From QHXN01 sp963785125 (GTDB lineage: Bacteria; Acidobacteriota; Blastocatellia; Pyrinomonadales; Pyrinomonadaceae): a DNA stretch of 64,000 bases. How positions within the stretch are numbered: the first letter of the stretch is position 1; every line of letters starts with the position of its first letter. The stretch lies in NCBI GenBank assembly GCA_963785125.1, contig CAWATU010000004.1:62001-126000 (forward strand), in the 5' to 3' direction. Position numbers and translations under genes: made by a program. The notes beneath the pieces are model-generated. The model was not told the origin of the DNA, searched no databases, and was given only the letters and a program-made list of their open reading frames with translations. This document shows positions 29,473 to 37,674 of this stretch, in pieces.

Positions 29473-29946
29473 ATGAGTGAAGAGAGCACAAGTCGCCTCG
29501 AAAACGCGATGGCGAAGCTGGCGGACACCTCGGCGCAACACGACGAGCGGCTCGCCGCGCACGAAGAGAGGATGACCGCGCACGAAGAGAGGATGGCCGC
29601 GCATGAAGAGCAACTCGCGGCGCACAAAGAGCAGCTCGCCGTGAACAAAGAGCGGCTCGCCGCAATAGAGCGTACGAATGAGATACTCAAAGCGTTGGCC
29701 GCCGACGCCCATCAGTTGCTTGCCAACGTGCAGCGGCGCGTCGGAGGTTTCGAAAAGGTCAACGCCACTTTGGTCGAACTGCTCGGGCGCCATCACGAGG
29801 GGGTAACGGAGATGCGGGCGGCGCAGGCCAACGCCGACGCCAAGATTGCCCTCCTCGCGGAGTCGCAGGCGCATACCGACAGGCGGCTCGATGCGTTGAT
29901 TGACATTGTGCGGACACGCTTTAACGGCCAGTCTGAAAGTAGTTGA
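29473..29946 (+). CDS. Coiled-coil protein with heptad repeats, 157 residues
   Basis: A soluble helical protein. Residues 22-65 are five near-identical heptads (AHDERLA-, AHEERMT-, AHEEQLA-like), giving 21-bp repeats in the DNA at about 29560-29665. The rest remains coiled-coil (residues 66-145). No catalytic motif. It precedes the NorQ-like ATPase by 14 bases on the same strand, so the two are co-transcribed and the protein could be an adaptor for that ATPase; this is inference. Confidence 0.75.
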   Translation: MSEESTSRLENAMAKLADTSAQHDERLAAHEERMTAHEERMAAHEEQLAAHKEQLAVNKERLAAIERTNEILKALAADAHQLLANVQRRVGGFEKVNATLVELLGRHHEGVTEMRAAQANADAKIALLAESQAHTDRRLDALIDIVRTRFNGQSESS

Positions 29947-29960
29947 GCGACATTTGAATA

Positions 29961-30767
29961 ATGCCTGAGAGAGCCATCGAAGAGTACGTCGTTGTGGACG
30001 AGCCCTTCTACCTCGCGGTGGGGCGCGAGGTGGAGTTGTTTGAGGCCGCGCGGGACGCGCGTTTGCCCGTCATGCTCAAAGGCCCGACGGGGTGCGGCAA
30101 GACGCGCTTCGTCGAGCACATGGCGTGGCGGCTGGGGCGCCCGCTTATCACCGTCGCCTGCCACGAAGACCTCTCGGCCACAGACCTCGTCGGGCGCTTC
30201 CTGCTCGAAGGCGAGGAGACGGTCTGGCACGACGGCCCCCTGACGGCGGCCGTGCGCGGCGGCGCGATCTGTTATCTGGACGAGGTGGTCGAGGCGCGCA
30301 AGGATACCGTCGTCATCATCCACCCTTTGACCGACGACCGCCGACGCCTCCCCATCGAGAAGCGCGGCACCATCCTCGACGCGCCCCCGGACTTCATGCT
30401 CGTCGTCAGCTACAACCCCGGCTACCAGTCGATTCTGAAAGACCTCAAGCAGTCCACGCGCCAACGCTTCGTCGCGCTGGAGTTCGACTACCCGCCGGCG
30501 GAGTTGGAGGCCGAGATTGTCGCGCGCGAGGGCGGCGTCTCGCTCGAAGAGGCGCGCGACCTCGTCCTCATCGGCCACAAGGTCAGGAACCTCCGCGGCC
30601 ACGGCCTCGAAGAGGGCGTCTCGACGCGCCTCCTCATCTACGCCGCCCAGCTCATGGCCCGCGGCATCCCCCCTACGGCCGCGGCGGAAGTCGCCCTCTG
30701 CTCCCCCATCACCGACGACCGCGACCTCCAACGCAGCATCCGCGAGATCGTGACGACCGTGATTTGA
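29961..30767 (+). CDS. MoxR-type AAA+ ATPase of the CbbQ/NirQ/NorQ branch
   Basis: 268 residues. Walker A is KGPTGCGKTRF (41-50), followed by VACHEDLSATDLVGRF, a family hallmark of CbbQ/NorQ, the Walker B GAICYLDEVVEARKD and sensor-like VVSYNPGYQSILKDLKQSTR (split). These ATPases remodel a large enzyme, together with a VWA partner, to insert or release a cofactor. The partner candidate is encoded at 31557-34820 after a gene on the other strand. No nitric oxide reductase or Rubisco gene is in the window. Confidence 0.93.
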   Translation: MPERAIEEYVVVDEPFYLAVGREVELFEAARDARLPVMLKGPTGCGKTRFVEHMAWRLGRPLITVACHEDLSATDLVGRFLLEGEETVWHDGPLTAAVRGGAICYLDEVVEARKDTVVIIHPLTDDRRRLPIEKRGTILDAPPDFMLVVSYNPGYQSILKDLKQSTRQRFVALEFDYPPAELEAEIVAREGGVSLEEARDLVLIGHKVRNLRGHGLEEGVSTRLLIYAAQLMARGIPPTAAAEVALCSPITDDRDLQRSIREIVTTVI

Positions 30768-30786
30768 GACTTCAACCTGAGGCGCC

Positions 30787-31341
30787 TCACTTCTTCCTGA
30801 CGTACGTGCCGTCGAAGGCGACCGTCCAGGTCTTGCCGTCGTCGGCGGACTGCTCCCAGAGCTGTCGGACGCGGCCGCCGTCGAGCTTGGTGAAGGTGAG
30901 GCGTGAGAGAGTCACCCTGCCGTCCGCCCCCTTCCTCTCGCCGTTGAGGCGCATCGCGCCGTCCTTGTACTCGCCGAAGAGTTCGAGGATGCCGCCGAAA
31001 TTATCCACCCACGTCTGCTGCCACTTCCCCTTCGCGGCGTTGTAGACGTTGAAGCTCTTGCCGTTGGCGCCGCGCGCGCCCGTCCAGTTCTCGAAGACGA
31101 CGCAGTCGTTGAGGATGAGTTGCACGCTGTTGGTGCCGGCCTGCTGCCCCTGCGGATTGAGCACGTCCCACTCGCCGACCCAGAAGTCGAACTGGCGGTG
31201 CTCGGGGCGCGACTTGCAGGGCGACGGCGGCGGCATGGGCGGCGTCGTCGGGGTTTGAGCGCGCGCCGTGTCGAAGTACGAAGGGGCAAAGAGTAAGAGC
31301 AGAAGCGAGAGGACGGCTCGCCTGAGCGTGGACGAAGTCAT
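30787..31341 (-). CDS. Secreted DUF1579-like protein
   Basis: 184 residues from the ATG at 31341, which has AAGGAG about 11 bases upstream; a GTG at 31353 overlaps that site. A Sec signal peptide (AVLSLLLLLFAPSYFDTARA) is followed by a beta-rich domain with HRQFDFWVGEWDV, a motif I associate with DUF1579-type and related beta-barrel families, and repeating strands to a C-terminal FDGTYVRKK. Function unknown. It is inserted in opposite orientation between the AAA and VWA genes. Confidence 0.8.
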   Translation of the reverse strand: MTSSTLRRAVLSLLLLLFAPSYFDTARAQTPTTPPMPPPSPCKSRPEHRQFDFWVGEWDVLNPQGQQAGTNSVQLILNDCVVFENWTGARGANGKSFNVYNAAKGKWQQTWVDNFGGILELFGEYKDGAMRLNGERKGADGRVTLSRLTFTKLDGGRVRQLWEQSADDGKTWTVAFDGTYVRKK

Positions 31342-31556
31342 AGACGTAGTCACTCCTTAAAAGTTTGTCCGAGGCGGTGGTACGGCTGTCAGGCTTGTGT
31401 CTGAAGAGATGCCGCGCGCGGCCGACTTGGATGCCCCGCGAGCGCGTGCGTTACAATGCCGCGAACCGAATTTATGCCGGCGGACGAATCGCCGGACGGG
31501 CGTGCGAGGAATTGGACGAAGGGGCGCTCAGGCATCTCTTCATTGTTCGGAGCGTG

Positions 31557-34500
31557 ATGAGCGAGCGGACTGACGAGCGAGGTTTCGAGTCGAAGGTGGT
31601 GGCCGGCGAAGACGGCGACGCGGAGCCGCTTGCGCGGACGCTGCGCGAGCGCCTGCGCGGGGTGAAGGACGCGGGGGAACGGCGGACGATTGCGGGGCTG
31701 GCGCGGGAGGTCGGGAAACTGCCCGTGGACGTGGCGCGGGCGGCGTTGGAGGTGGCGGCGGGGTTGGCGGCGTTGAGTTTGCGCGCGGGCGTTGACTTCT
31801 TAAAAGAGGTGCCGGCGGCGGCGCGTGTGCTCGACGCGGAGGAGCTGCGTGCGTGGGGCGAGTTGGGCCGGCGTCTGTTGATGGCGGACGTGGAGACGGG
31901 CGCGGCATTCATCAAGGCGGGCGTCGGCGAACTGTCTGAAGTGCCGCACGGAGCGAGGCTGCTGCTGTTGCAGGTGTGCGGACGGCAGTTGTCGCTCTCG
32001 ACCTCGTTCGCGTTGGAGACGTACGGGCGCGGGCCGGAGGTGGCGCGCGCCGTGGGAGACGCGGAGTTGCTGCGGCGCGTCTTCGAGGTCGCGTTGGAAG
32101 TCGCAAGACGCTCGGCGCGACACAGCTCGGACTTCATCTCGGCGACGCCCGCGGCGGCGGCGGCGCTCTCATCTTTTCATAAAGATGTTGATGAGAATGA
32201 TGCGGTCGAAATTCAGACCGGGGACGGACGCGTGTGGTCGGCGGCGCTCACTCTGGCGGAGTCGTTCGCGCAGCGCGTGGGCGGCATCGCGGCCGACATG
32301 TGGGGAACGCTTCCCGTCGCACTTGAAAACTTAAGCGCGGACGATGCTCTGCGTCTGTTCGCTCAGGCCGAAGGTTTTCTGGACAGGGGCGGCGCGGCGG
32401 CGCTGCATGTGCTCGGGTCGGGCGGTGAGGTCTTGCGGCTCGTGCCCGAGGCGTTCGACGCGTGGGGCGCGCTGCTGCGGACGGTGGCGTCGCACAACAA
32501 CGCGTGTCTGGTCGCGCTGGCGCGGACGGGGCCGGCGTCTTTGCGCTCGCTGGCGGAGCATCAGGTTAATCAAGAGCGTTTGACGGAGGTCGTGCTCACA
32601 GTTGTCGAAGCGACGCACGAGGTGGCGCGTGTGGACGCGGAGGCGGCCATCTCCTGCTTTCGCGCAGCGCCGCGCGCCTTGAGGTCTGCGACGTTGGAGC
32701 AGTTCAGAGAGTGGGTGCGCGAGGGTCTGCTTTTGGAGAACTTGAGCGCACGCGCGCGGCGCAGTTACTTCGCGCTGGAGACGCGCAAGAGCAACGAGCG
32801 TTTGCAGAGCGGCGGTCGCGACGGGCTCGGGCTCGAAGAGGTGGCGCAGACCCTGCGGCTCTACGTCGAAGGGTTGACGGGCCGCGCCGTCGAGGTCGTG
32901 CCGCTCGCGGCCATTCCAGAGGAGCAGAAGATCGGCGACGGCCGCACGATACATCTGCCCTCGGTCGTGTCGGAGTTCGGCGAGCGCGAGCTGGACTTCC
33001 GCCTCTATAAAGTCCTCGCCGCGCACGCCGCGGGGCAGATCGAGTTCGGCACGCACGAGCGCGAGACGGACGCTCTGCGCGCGGCTTACACGTCGCTGGC
33101 GGAGCTTTATGCGCCCGAGCACGCCGACGCGCTCGACGCCTTCGCGCTCGACGGCTACATCAACGACCCTTCAAAGTCCGAACGCGCGCTCGCGCCCGAA
33201 GAGGAAGCGAGACTGGCGGCAGCGCGGCGGCGCGTGCTGCCAGAGGGCGGAGACTACCGCGCGGCGCTCGCGCTCTTCCCGCAGAGGGGCTTGGCGGCGC
33301 GCGTCTTCGGGACGCTTGAGAATGGTCGTATCGACCGTCGGCTCCGTCACGCTTACCGCGGGCTCGCACGCGACCTCGATTTAGTGCGTGAGCACCTGCG
33401 CCGCAACCGCCCGCGCATCGTCTCGCTCCCGATCACGCTCGTCCCCTTCGAGTTGCTCTTCCAGATCACGCTCTGCGGCGGCGCGCTCGAAGACGCGCGC
33501 GCGGTCTACGGGCAGGTCGTGTCGGAGCTTGAAACCATCGTCGTCGATTACATGACGGCCGCCGACGCTTCGGTCGCAGACACGTTGATGGCGACCGCGC
33601 GCGTCTACACGCTCTTCCAGTCGGTCGTGCCCGAGATGGCCGAGCGGCAGACCGAGACCGAGGAGGAGGGCGGCGAGGATAAGGAGGGCGGCGCGCAGTC
33701 GAACCTCGAAGCTGAAGGGCAAGAGGACGACGACGATAAAGCGGACGAGGAGCGCCGCCGCGAGCAGAGGCGCCGCGACGCGCGTGAGCTTTTCAACGCG
33801 TGGGCGGCGAGCGAGGCCGAGTCGGACGGCGAGGAGACTTTAACGGGCGCCGAGCGCTGGATGTCGGGCGAGTCGGCCGAGCAGGAGTTGGAGGCCGGCG
33901 AAGAGGCTTTCGAGTACGACGAGTGGGACAGGGACTTGTCGGACACGCGCGTCGGCTGGTGCCGCGTCGTCGAGAAGAGGGTCAAACGCGGCGACCGCTC
34001 GTTCGTCGAGCTGACGCGCTCGCGCTATCGCGGGGTCATCTCTTCGATCAGGCATCAGTTCCAGTTGATGAGGCCGGAGAGTTTGAAGCGCATCGCGAAC
34101 GAGTTGGACGGCGACGACTATGACCTGAACGCGCTGATCGACTACGTCATCGACCGGCGCGCCGACGGCCAGCAGTCCGAGCGCGTCTATACGAAGCGTC
34201 TGCGGCGCGAGCGCGACGTGGCCGTCTCGTTCCTGCTCGACCAATCCTCTTCGACGGCGCGCACTATCGGCCGCCACCCCTTGCAGCCCTATACGCACCC
34301 CGGGCGCCGCATCATCGAGGTCGAGAAGGAGGGGCTCGTTCTGATGAGCGAAGCGCTCGAAGCCGTCGGCGACCCGTACAGCATCTACGGCTTTACCTCC
34401 GAGGGCCGGCGCAACGTCAAGTTTTACGTCGTCAAAGACTTCGGAGAGCCCTACGCGGGCGAGGTCGAGCAGCGCATCGGCGGCATCAACTACCAGAACA

Positions 34501-34820
34501 ACACGCGGCTCGGCGCGGCCGTTCGCCACGCCGCGGCGAAACTCCGCCGCCAGGAGGCGCGCACGCGCCTGCTCATCGTCCTCTCCGACGGGCGCCCCTA
34601 CGACCACGACTACGGCGACGCCCGCTACGCCCGCGACGACACGCGCGAGGCTCTGAGGCAGGCGCGCCTCGACGGCATCACCCCCTTCTGCATCACCATC
34701 GACCGCGACAGCGAGTCCGAACTCCGCGACCTCTACGGCGAAGTCGGTTACACCATCATCGACGACGTGCTCTCCCTCCCCGAACGCATGCCCGCCATCT
34801 ACCGCCGCCTGACGACCTGA
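31557..34820 (+). CDS. Large VWA-domain protein of the NorD/CbbO type
   Basis: About 1087 residues from the ATG at 31557 (GGAG 5 bases upstream); the open frame extends to 31365 without support. Residues 1-400 are helical and repeat-like (LSLRAGVDFLKEVPAAARVL, ADVETGAAFIKAGVGELSEV), the middle holds an acidic, disordered stretch (EEEGGEDKEGG, about 700-740), and the end is a VWA domain with MIDAS motif LLDQSSST (near 893), NNTRLGAAVRH and VLSDGRPYDHDYGD. NorD/CbbO proteins act with NorQ/CbbQ ATPases. It is longer than typical NorD (about 600-800 residues). Confidence 0.88.
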   Translation: MSERTDERGFESKVVAGEDGDAEPLARTLRERLRGVKDAGERRTIAGLAREVGKLPVDVARAALEVAAGLAALSLRAGVDFLKEVPAAARVLDAEELRAWGELGRRLLMADVETGAAFIKAGVGELSEVPHGARLLLLQVCGRQLSLSTSFALETYGRGPEVARAVGDAELLRRVFEVALEVARRSARHSSDFISATPAAAAALSSFHKDVDENDAVEIQTGDGRVWSAALTLAESFAQRVGGIAADMWGTLPVALENLSADDALRLFAQAEGFLDRGGAAALHVLGSGGEVLRLVPEAFDAWGALLRTVASHNNACLVALARTGPASLRSLAEHQVNQERLTEVVLTVVEATHEVARVDAEAAISCFRAAPRALRSATLEQFREWVREGLLLENLSARARRSYFALETRKSNERLQSGGRDGLGLEEVAQTLRLYVEGLTGRAVEVVPLAAIPEEQKIGDGRTIHLPSVVSEFGERELDFRLYKVLAAHAAGQIEFGTHERETDALRAAYTSLAELYAPEHADALDAFALDGYINDPSKSERALAPEEEARLAAARRRVLPEGGDYRAALALFPQRGLAARVFGTLENGRIDRRLRHAYRGLARDLDLVREHLRRNRPRIVSLPITLVPFELLFQITLCGGALEDARAVYGQVVSELETIVVDYMTAADASVADTLMATARVYTLFQSVVPEMAERQTETEEEGGEDKEGGAQSNLEAEGQEDDDDKADEERRREQRRRDARELFNAWAASEAESDGEETLTGAERWMSGESAEQELEAGEEAFEYDEWDRDLSDTRVGWCRVVEKRVKRGDRSFVELTRSRYRGVISSIRHQFQLMRPESLKRIANELDGDDYDLNALIDYVIDRRADGQQSERVYTKRLRRERDVAVSFLLDQSSSTARTIGRHPLQPYTHPGRRIIEVEKEGLVLMSEALEAVGDPYSIYGFTSEGRRNVKFYVVKDFGEPYAGEVEQRIGGINYQNNTRLGAAVRHAAAKLRRQEARTRLLIVLSDGRPYDHDYGDARYARDDTREALRQARLDGITPFCITIDRDSESELRDLYGEVGYTIIDDVLSLPERMPAIYRRLTT

Positions 34821-35149
34821 AGCTTTTCACAGGTTGCGAGGAGGCCGCGCGCACATCCGCCACACGCGCACGCGGCCTCACGCCCCGGCGTGGATCGACG
34901 GGGCCGCGGCACAGCCTCCCTTCAGACGTGCCGGCGCTTATCGCCAACCAAAATACTCATGTGGTATCTTCCCTCCCGATCTAGTCTTTGAAACGTAAGG
35001 CAACGGGTCGGATGCGTAGCGTAGCTCACCCTCAACCGCCAGAGAGATGAGCATCGCCGTTGAGCATGAGAGGTCTCTACTCACGGCGAATCAGTTGCGC
35101 AGACGCATCCTACTATCAGTTGATAGCAAAAGCAAGGGCCAAATGTTGT
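34821..35149. other. Intergenic region with nested inverted repeats upstream of the XRE gene
   Basis: No ORF. GGATGCGT (35012-35019) and ACGCATCC (35105-35112) are perfect inverted copies enclosing about 85 bases. Inside, CGCCG-T-TGAG (35057-35066) pairs with CTCACGGCG (35082-35090) with one bulged base, and GAG/CTC close the loop. The base composition is lower in GC than the neighbours. It could be a structured 5' leader RNA of the XRE gene or a DNA cruciform. Confidence 0.55.
35113..35126. promoter_or_regulatory. Operator-like palindrome upstream of the XRE gene
   Basis: CTATCA-GT-TGATAG is a 6-bp inverted repeat with a 2-base centre, 40 bases before the start codon. Such palindromes are typical binding sites for dimeric HTH regulators; autoregulation is inferred. 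Confidence 0.45.
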
Positions 35150-35165
35150 CAGGAGGTGACTCCTG
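35150..35165 (+). promoter_or_regulatory. Hairpin that hides the Shine-Dalgarno of the XRE gene
   Basis: CAGGAG and CTCCTG pair perfectly around GTGA, directly before the ATG at 35166. The stem contains the AGGAGG ribosome binding site, so folding should lower translation. This may keep the regulator at low level or make it sensitive to an upstream structure. Confidence 0.6.
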
Positions 35166-35441
35166 ATGGCGCGACGCCCGGCCCCGAAGCGTTTAGGTGA
35201 AAAGCTCTTACAAATCAGGACGGCTTTAGGGTTGAGCCAGACAGGGATTGTCGAGAGGCTTGACTACGGTGAATCTCCGCTCTACGCCGCGCAGATATCA
35301 AACTTCGAGCAGGGTAAGCGTGAGCCACCGTTACAGTTGCTTCTGGCTTACGCGAGACTGGCGAACATACCGCTGGAACTTTTAGCTGACGACAAGCTAG
35401 ACCTGCCCGACGAACTACCTGCTCGACGCACGCGTCGTTAA
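35166..35441 (+). CDS. XRE-family HTH transcriptional regulator
   Basis: 91 residues. A Cro/CI-type helix-turn-helix spans about residues 10-70: LGEKLLQIRTALGLSQTGIV, then ISNFEQGKREPPLQLLLAYA and ANIPLELLADDKLDLP. Small stand-alone HTH proteins of this pattern are common in Acidobacteriota. It stands alone on the plus strand with a complex leader; the target genes are unknown. The tail is Arg-rich (PARRTRR). Confidence 0.88.
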   Translation: MARRPAPKRLGEKLLQIRTALGLSQTGIVERLDYGESPLYAAQISNFEQGKREPPLQLLLAYARLANIPLELLADDKLDLPDELPARRTRR

Positions 35442-35489
35442 TTCTTCGACGCGGGACGTAAATTCTCAGACACGAGTAACAAAAGTTGT

Positions 35490-35725
35490 CAGCCGGCGCG
35501 TTTTTCCCTGCCGGTGCGGGCATTTTCCTCGGCGGTGCGCGCACATTTCTCGGCAGTGCGCGCTTCAGACACCGTGGTGCGTGCATTTTCTGGTCGGTGC
35601 GCGTCACAGCGTGGCGGTGCGCGTCGAGATTCGAGGCGGTGCGCGTTTCAGACGCGGCGGGCGCCTTAATTCCCTGCAAGTGCGTGTAAAGTTCGAGCCG
35701 TGCGGACTTAAACGAAGCGCGTGCG
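35490..35725. repeat. Degenerate minisatellite, period about 21 bp (GGTGCGCG core)
   Basis: The core GTGCG recurs at 35513, 35534, 35555, 35576, 35596, 35616, 35638, then 35679, 35699 and 35720: spacings of 20-22 bases, mean about 21. Between cores the sequence is variable (CATTTTC, TTCAGAC). One frame across it is open by chance of the periodicity and gives a seven-residue pattern, but has no start signal. It fills the space between the XRE gene and plsC. Confidence 0.8.
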
Positions 35726-35728
35726 GGT

Positions 35729-36412
35729 TCAGAGCGCGGACTTGATGACGGCGGCGAGGGCTTCGGTCTCGCGTTGGATGCAGTGGCGCGTGTCTTCGCC
35801 GGGGAGGGGGGCGGGGAGGCGCGGGGGGTGGAAGACGAGCTCGACGCGGCCGGGGCGTGGGAGGCGCTGGCCGCGCGGCCAGACGCGTTCGCCTCCGCGG
35901 ATGGTGACGGGAAGGACGGGCACGTCCGCCTCCATGGCGAGGCGGACGGCGCCGGCCTTGAAACGCGAGAACACGCCGTCGGCGTAAGCGCGCTGCCCTT
36001 CGGGGAAGATCATCACGGCGCCGCCCGCGCGCAGCCATTGGAGCGAGCGGCGGTGCGCGGTCGGGTTGCCGCGGTCGAGGACGATGGGCCACGCGCCCAG
36101 AAGCTCCAAAGCCTTCCCCACGAGCGGCCACTTGAACGCCTCGTTCCAGGCGAGATAGCGGACGGGGCGGTTGACGTGCGAGCCGACCCAGAAGGGATCG
36201 ACGTAGGTCTGGTGGTTGGCGGCGATGACGAGGCCACCCTCCGCGGGGATGTGCTCAAGCCCGCTCATGGAGATGCGCCACAGCGCGCGCGAGAAGACAC
36301 GGATGGCCGGCCGCATCGCGTCCAGAAGCCACTGCGGGGCAGGGCGCGGCTCCGGCGTCTCAGCGCCGCGCCGCCGCCCTTCGTCCCCGCCCGTGTCTGC
36401 CGCCCTGCTCAA
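35729..36412 (-). CDS. plsC: 1-acyl-sn-glycerol-3-phosphate acyltransferase family protein
   Basis: 227 residues. PlsC-type motifs in order: ANHQTYVDPF (HX4D, about residue 65), WNEAFKWPLVGKALELLGAW, the FPEGQRA substrate motif (about 137) and VPVLPVTIRGG. It acylates lysophosphatidate or another lyso-lipid at the membrane. The first 25 residues are charged and disordered. Its start overlaps the upstream gene stop by 4 bases (ATGA), indicating translational coupling. Confidence 0.9.
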   Translation of the reverse strand: MSRAADTGGDEGRRRGAETPEPRPAPQWLLDAMRPAIRVFSRALWRISMSGLEHIPAEGGLVIAANHQTYVDPFWVGSHVNRPVRYLAWNEAFKWPLVGKALELLGAWPIVLDRGNPTAHRRSLQWLRAGGAVMIFPEGQRAYADGVFSRFKAGAVRLAMEADVPVLPVTIRGGERVWPRGQRLPRPGRVELVFHPPRLPAPLPGEDTRHCIQRETEALAAVIKSAL

Positions 36413-36681
36413 AACGATTCCCTGCCCTCTCCCTCTTCGTCTCTCGTTCCCACGGATTCGAGCGAGGCGACCTTAATCTCCTCCCACCACTCAGGGATGT
36501 CGCGCTCGTTGAGCGCGTCCTCGTTCCAGCACTCGCACCGCGAGCACTCGAAGCCCGTGTAGGCGCGCGCCTCCGCCTTCGTCAGCGACAGACGCGTCCG
36601 CGCGTTGCACGCGTGGTCGCCGCACCAGCGTTCGACCTCGACGAGCAGCAACTCACGCGTGTTCACGATCCGCTTACCCAT
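36409..36681 (-). CDS. Small Cys-rich protein, possible zinc binder, 90 residues
   Basis: Contains CGDHAC (residues 20-25) and CSRCEC (46-51), a spacing compatible with a zinc ribbon, and Trp/Glu-rich DIPEWWEEI. No family recognised. It overlaps the plsC start by 4 bases, so both are in one operon. The heptamer hairpin at 36694-36764 sits just upstream. Confidence 0.75.
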   Translation of the reverse strand: MGKRIVNTRELLLVEVERWCGDHACNARTRLSLTKAEARAYTGFECSRCECWNEDALNERDIPEWWEEIKVASLESVGTRDEEGEGRESF

Positions 36682-36693
36682 AAGTTGAAGTAC

Positions 36694-36764
36694 TGAGTGC
36701 TGAAGACTGAGGACTGAGTTGAAGACAACGAGTTCTTCACTCAGTCCTCAGTCTTCAGCACTCA
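36694..36764. repeat. Heptamer-phased hairpin (26-bp perfect core)
   Basis: Arms 36694-36719 and 36739-36764 are perfect inverted copies of TGAGnnC-type units (TGAGTGC, TGAAGAC), extended imperfectly outward. It lies between two tandem minus-strand genes, 5 bases after the PilZ-like gene stop and 13 before the next start, so it may be a terminator or attenuator. Confidence 0.88.
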
Positions 36765-36768
36765 ATAC

Positions 36769-37521
36769 TCATTCTATCCCTTCCAGCGGCCACTGCCGGT
36801 CGATGAATTCGAGGTGGAGGCGCGGGATGCCATCCGCGCCCGAACGCGACGCGCGCACGGCGGCGACGATGGAGAGTCCCGTCTCCGTGCTGGTCAGTCG
36901 CACGAAGCGCCCGCGCTCGACCTGAAGCATCGTCCAGACGGCCGCGCCGCGGCGGCTGATGTTCTCCGTTACCGTCTGCTCGCTGGCCTCCACGCGCCCC
37001 TCCGCGTCGAAGACCTCCAGCCGCACGCCGAGCGCCATCTGGAGCCGCGTCAGCTCGGAGCGCTCGCCGACCGACTGCTGCTCGGCCTCCTTCAGACGCC
37101 AGAGGTTGTCCTCCGCCGAGACCGAGGTGGCCTCGTAGAGCGTCGAAGGGTCGCGGACGTAGCTCGCCGGTGGGTGCTTGCCCGTGAACGCCACCCCGAC
37201 CTCGTAGCGCACGCCGCCCGCCTCCTCGCCCGCGAACTCCGGCCGCACCGAGAGGTGGCAGACCAGCGCCCAGACACGGTACTGGTCTTCGATGTGGTCG
37301 AAGCAGCGGAGTTGGCGCGGCATCGGCATCGTCAGGTGCAGGAGCCGGCCGCGCTCGGTCGGGCGCGTGAGCGGGAAACGCGCGCCGAACGGTGTCACGT
37401 CCACCAGCCGCGACATCTCCGTCCACTCGTGACCGGCCGTCTCGCGGCATTGGACGCGGAGGGGGAGCGCCAGCTTGATGCGCTCGCGCACGCGGTTCCG
37501 TTTGTGGTCTGACTCGGACAC
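36769..37521 (-). CDS. PilZ-like protein with two related domains
   Basis: 250 residues. The first part starts RNRVRERIKLALPLRVQCRE and has VDVTPFGARFPL, the second RLQMALGVRLEVFDAEGRVE and TVTENISRRGAAVWTML. These resemble the RxxxR and (D/N)xSxxG motifs of PilZ domains, which bind cyclic di-GMP, although the first domain reads VDVTPFG and both are imperfect. A signalling role is inferred. It is divergent from gyrA. Confidence 0.72.
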   Translation of the reverse strand: MSESDHKRNRVRERIKLALPLRVQCRETAGHEWTEMSRLVDVTPFGARFPLTRPTERGRLLHLTMPMPRQLRCFDHIEDQYRVWALVCHLSVRPEFAGEEAGGVRYEVGVAFTGKHPPASYVRDPSTLYEATSVSAEDNLWRLKEAEQQSVGERSELTRLQMALGVRLEVFDAEGRVEASEQTVTENISRRGAAVWTMLQVERGRFVRLTSTETGLSIVAAVRASRSGADGIPRLHLEFIDRQWPLEGIE

Positions 37522-37602
37522 TTTTGAGGCCGTTTTTCAGGGCGGGGCGGAAGCCCGAAAAGGGGCAGGCGGGCAGCACCCCGAGCCGCACCCTCCGGGC
37601 GG

Positions 37603-37621
37603 GTAAAATCGTTGATTTTAC
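37603..37621. repeat. Small perfect hairpin in the gyrA upstream region
   Basis: GTAAAATC and GATTTTAC enclose GTT. A larger inverted repeat (GCCCGAAAAGGGGC near 37552 with GCCCCTTTCGGGC ending inside the promoter spacer) surrounds it. The 329-base region 37522-37850 holds no gene; it is the divergent control region of the PilZ-like gene and gyrA. Confidence 0.65.
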
Positions 37622-37645
37622 AGGGTTTTAGGCCCGCCGGGCGGG

Positions 37646-37674
37646 TTGCCAAAACGCCCCTTTCGGGCTACAAT
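37646..37674 (+). promoter_or_regulatory. Sigma-70 promoter of gyrA
   Basis: TTGCCA (37646-37651) and TACAAT (37669-37674) with 17-base spacing; each differs from consensus at one position. It lies about 180 bases before the gyrA start, leaving a leader of about 170 nt. The spacer contains one arm of an inverted repeat. Confidence 0.65.

Noticed and set aside
29961..34820. Nitric oxide reductase or Rubisco operon
   Set aside because: Only the Q and D/O-type accessory genes are present; no catalytic subunit gene is in the window.
35012..35112. tRNA gene (TAGCTCA stretch and closing 8-bp stem)
   Set aside because: No T-arm GTTCGA motif, no anticodon stem at the right distance, and the length is wrong.
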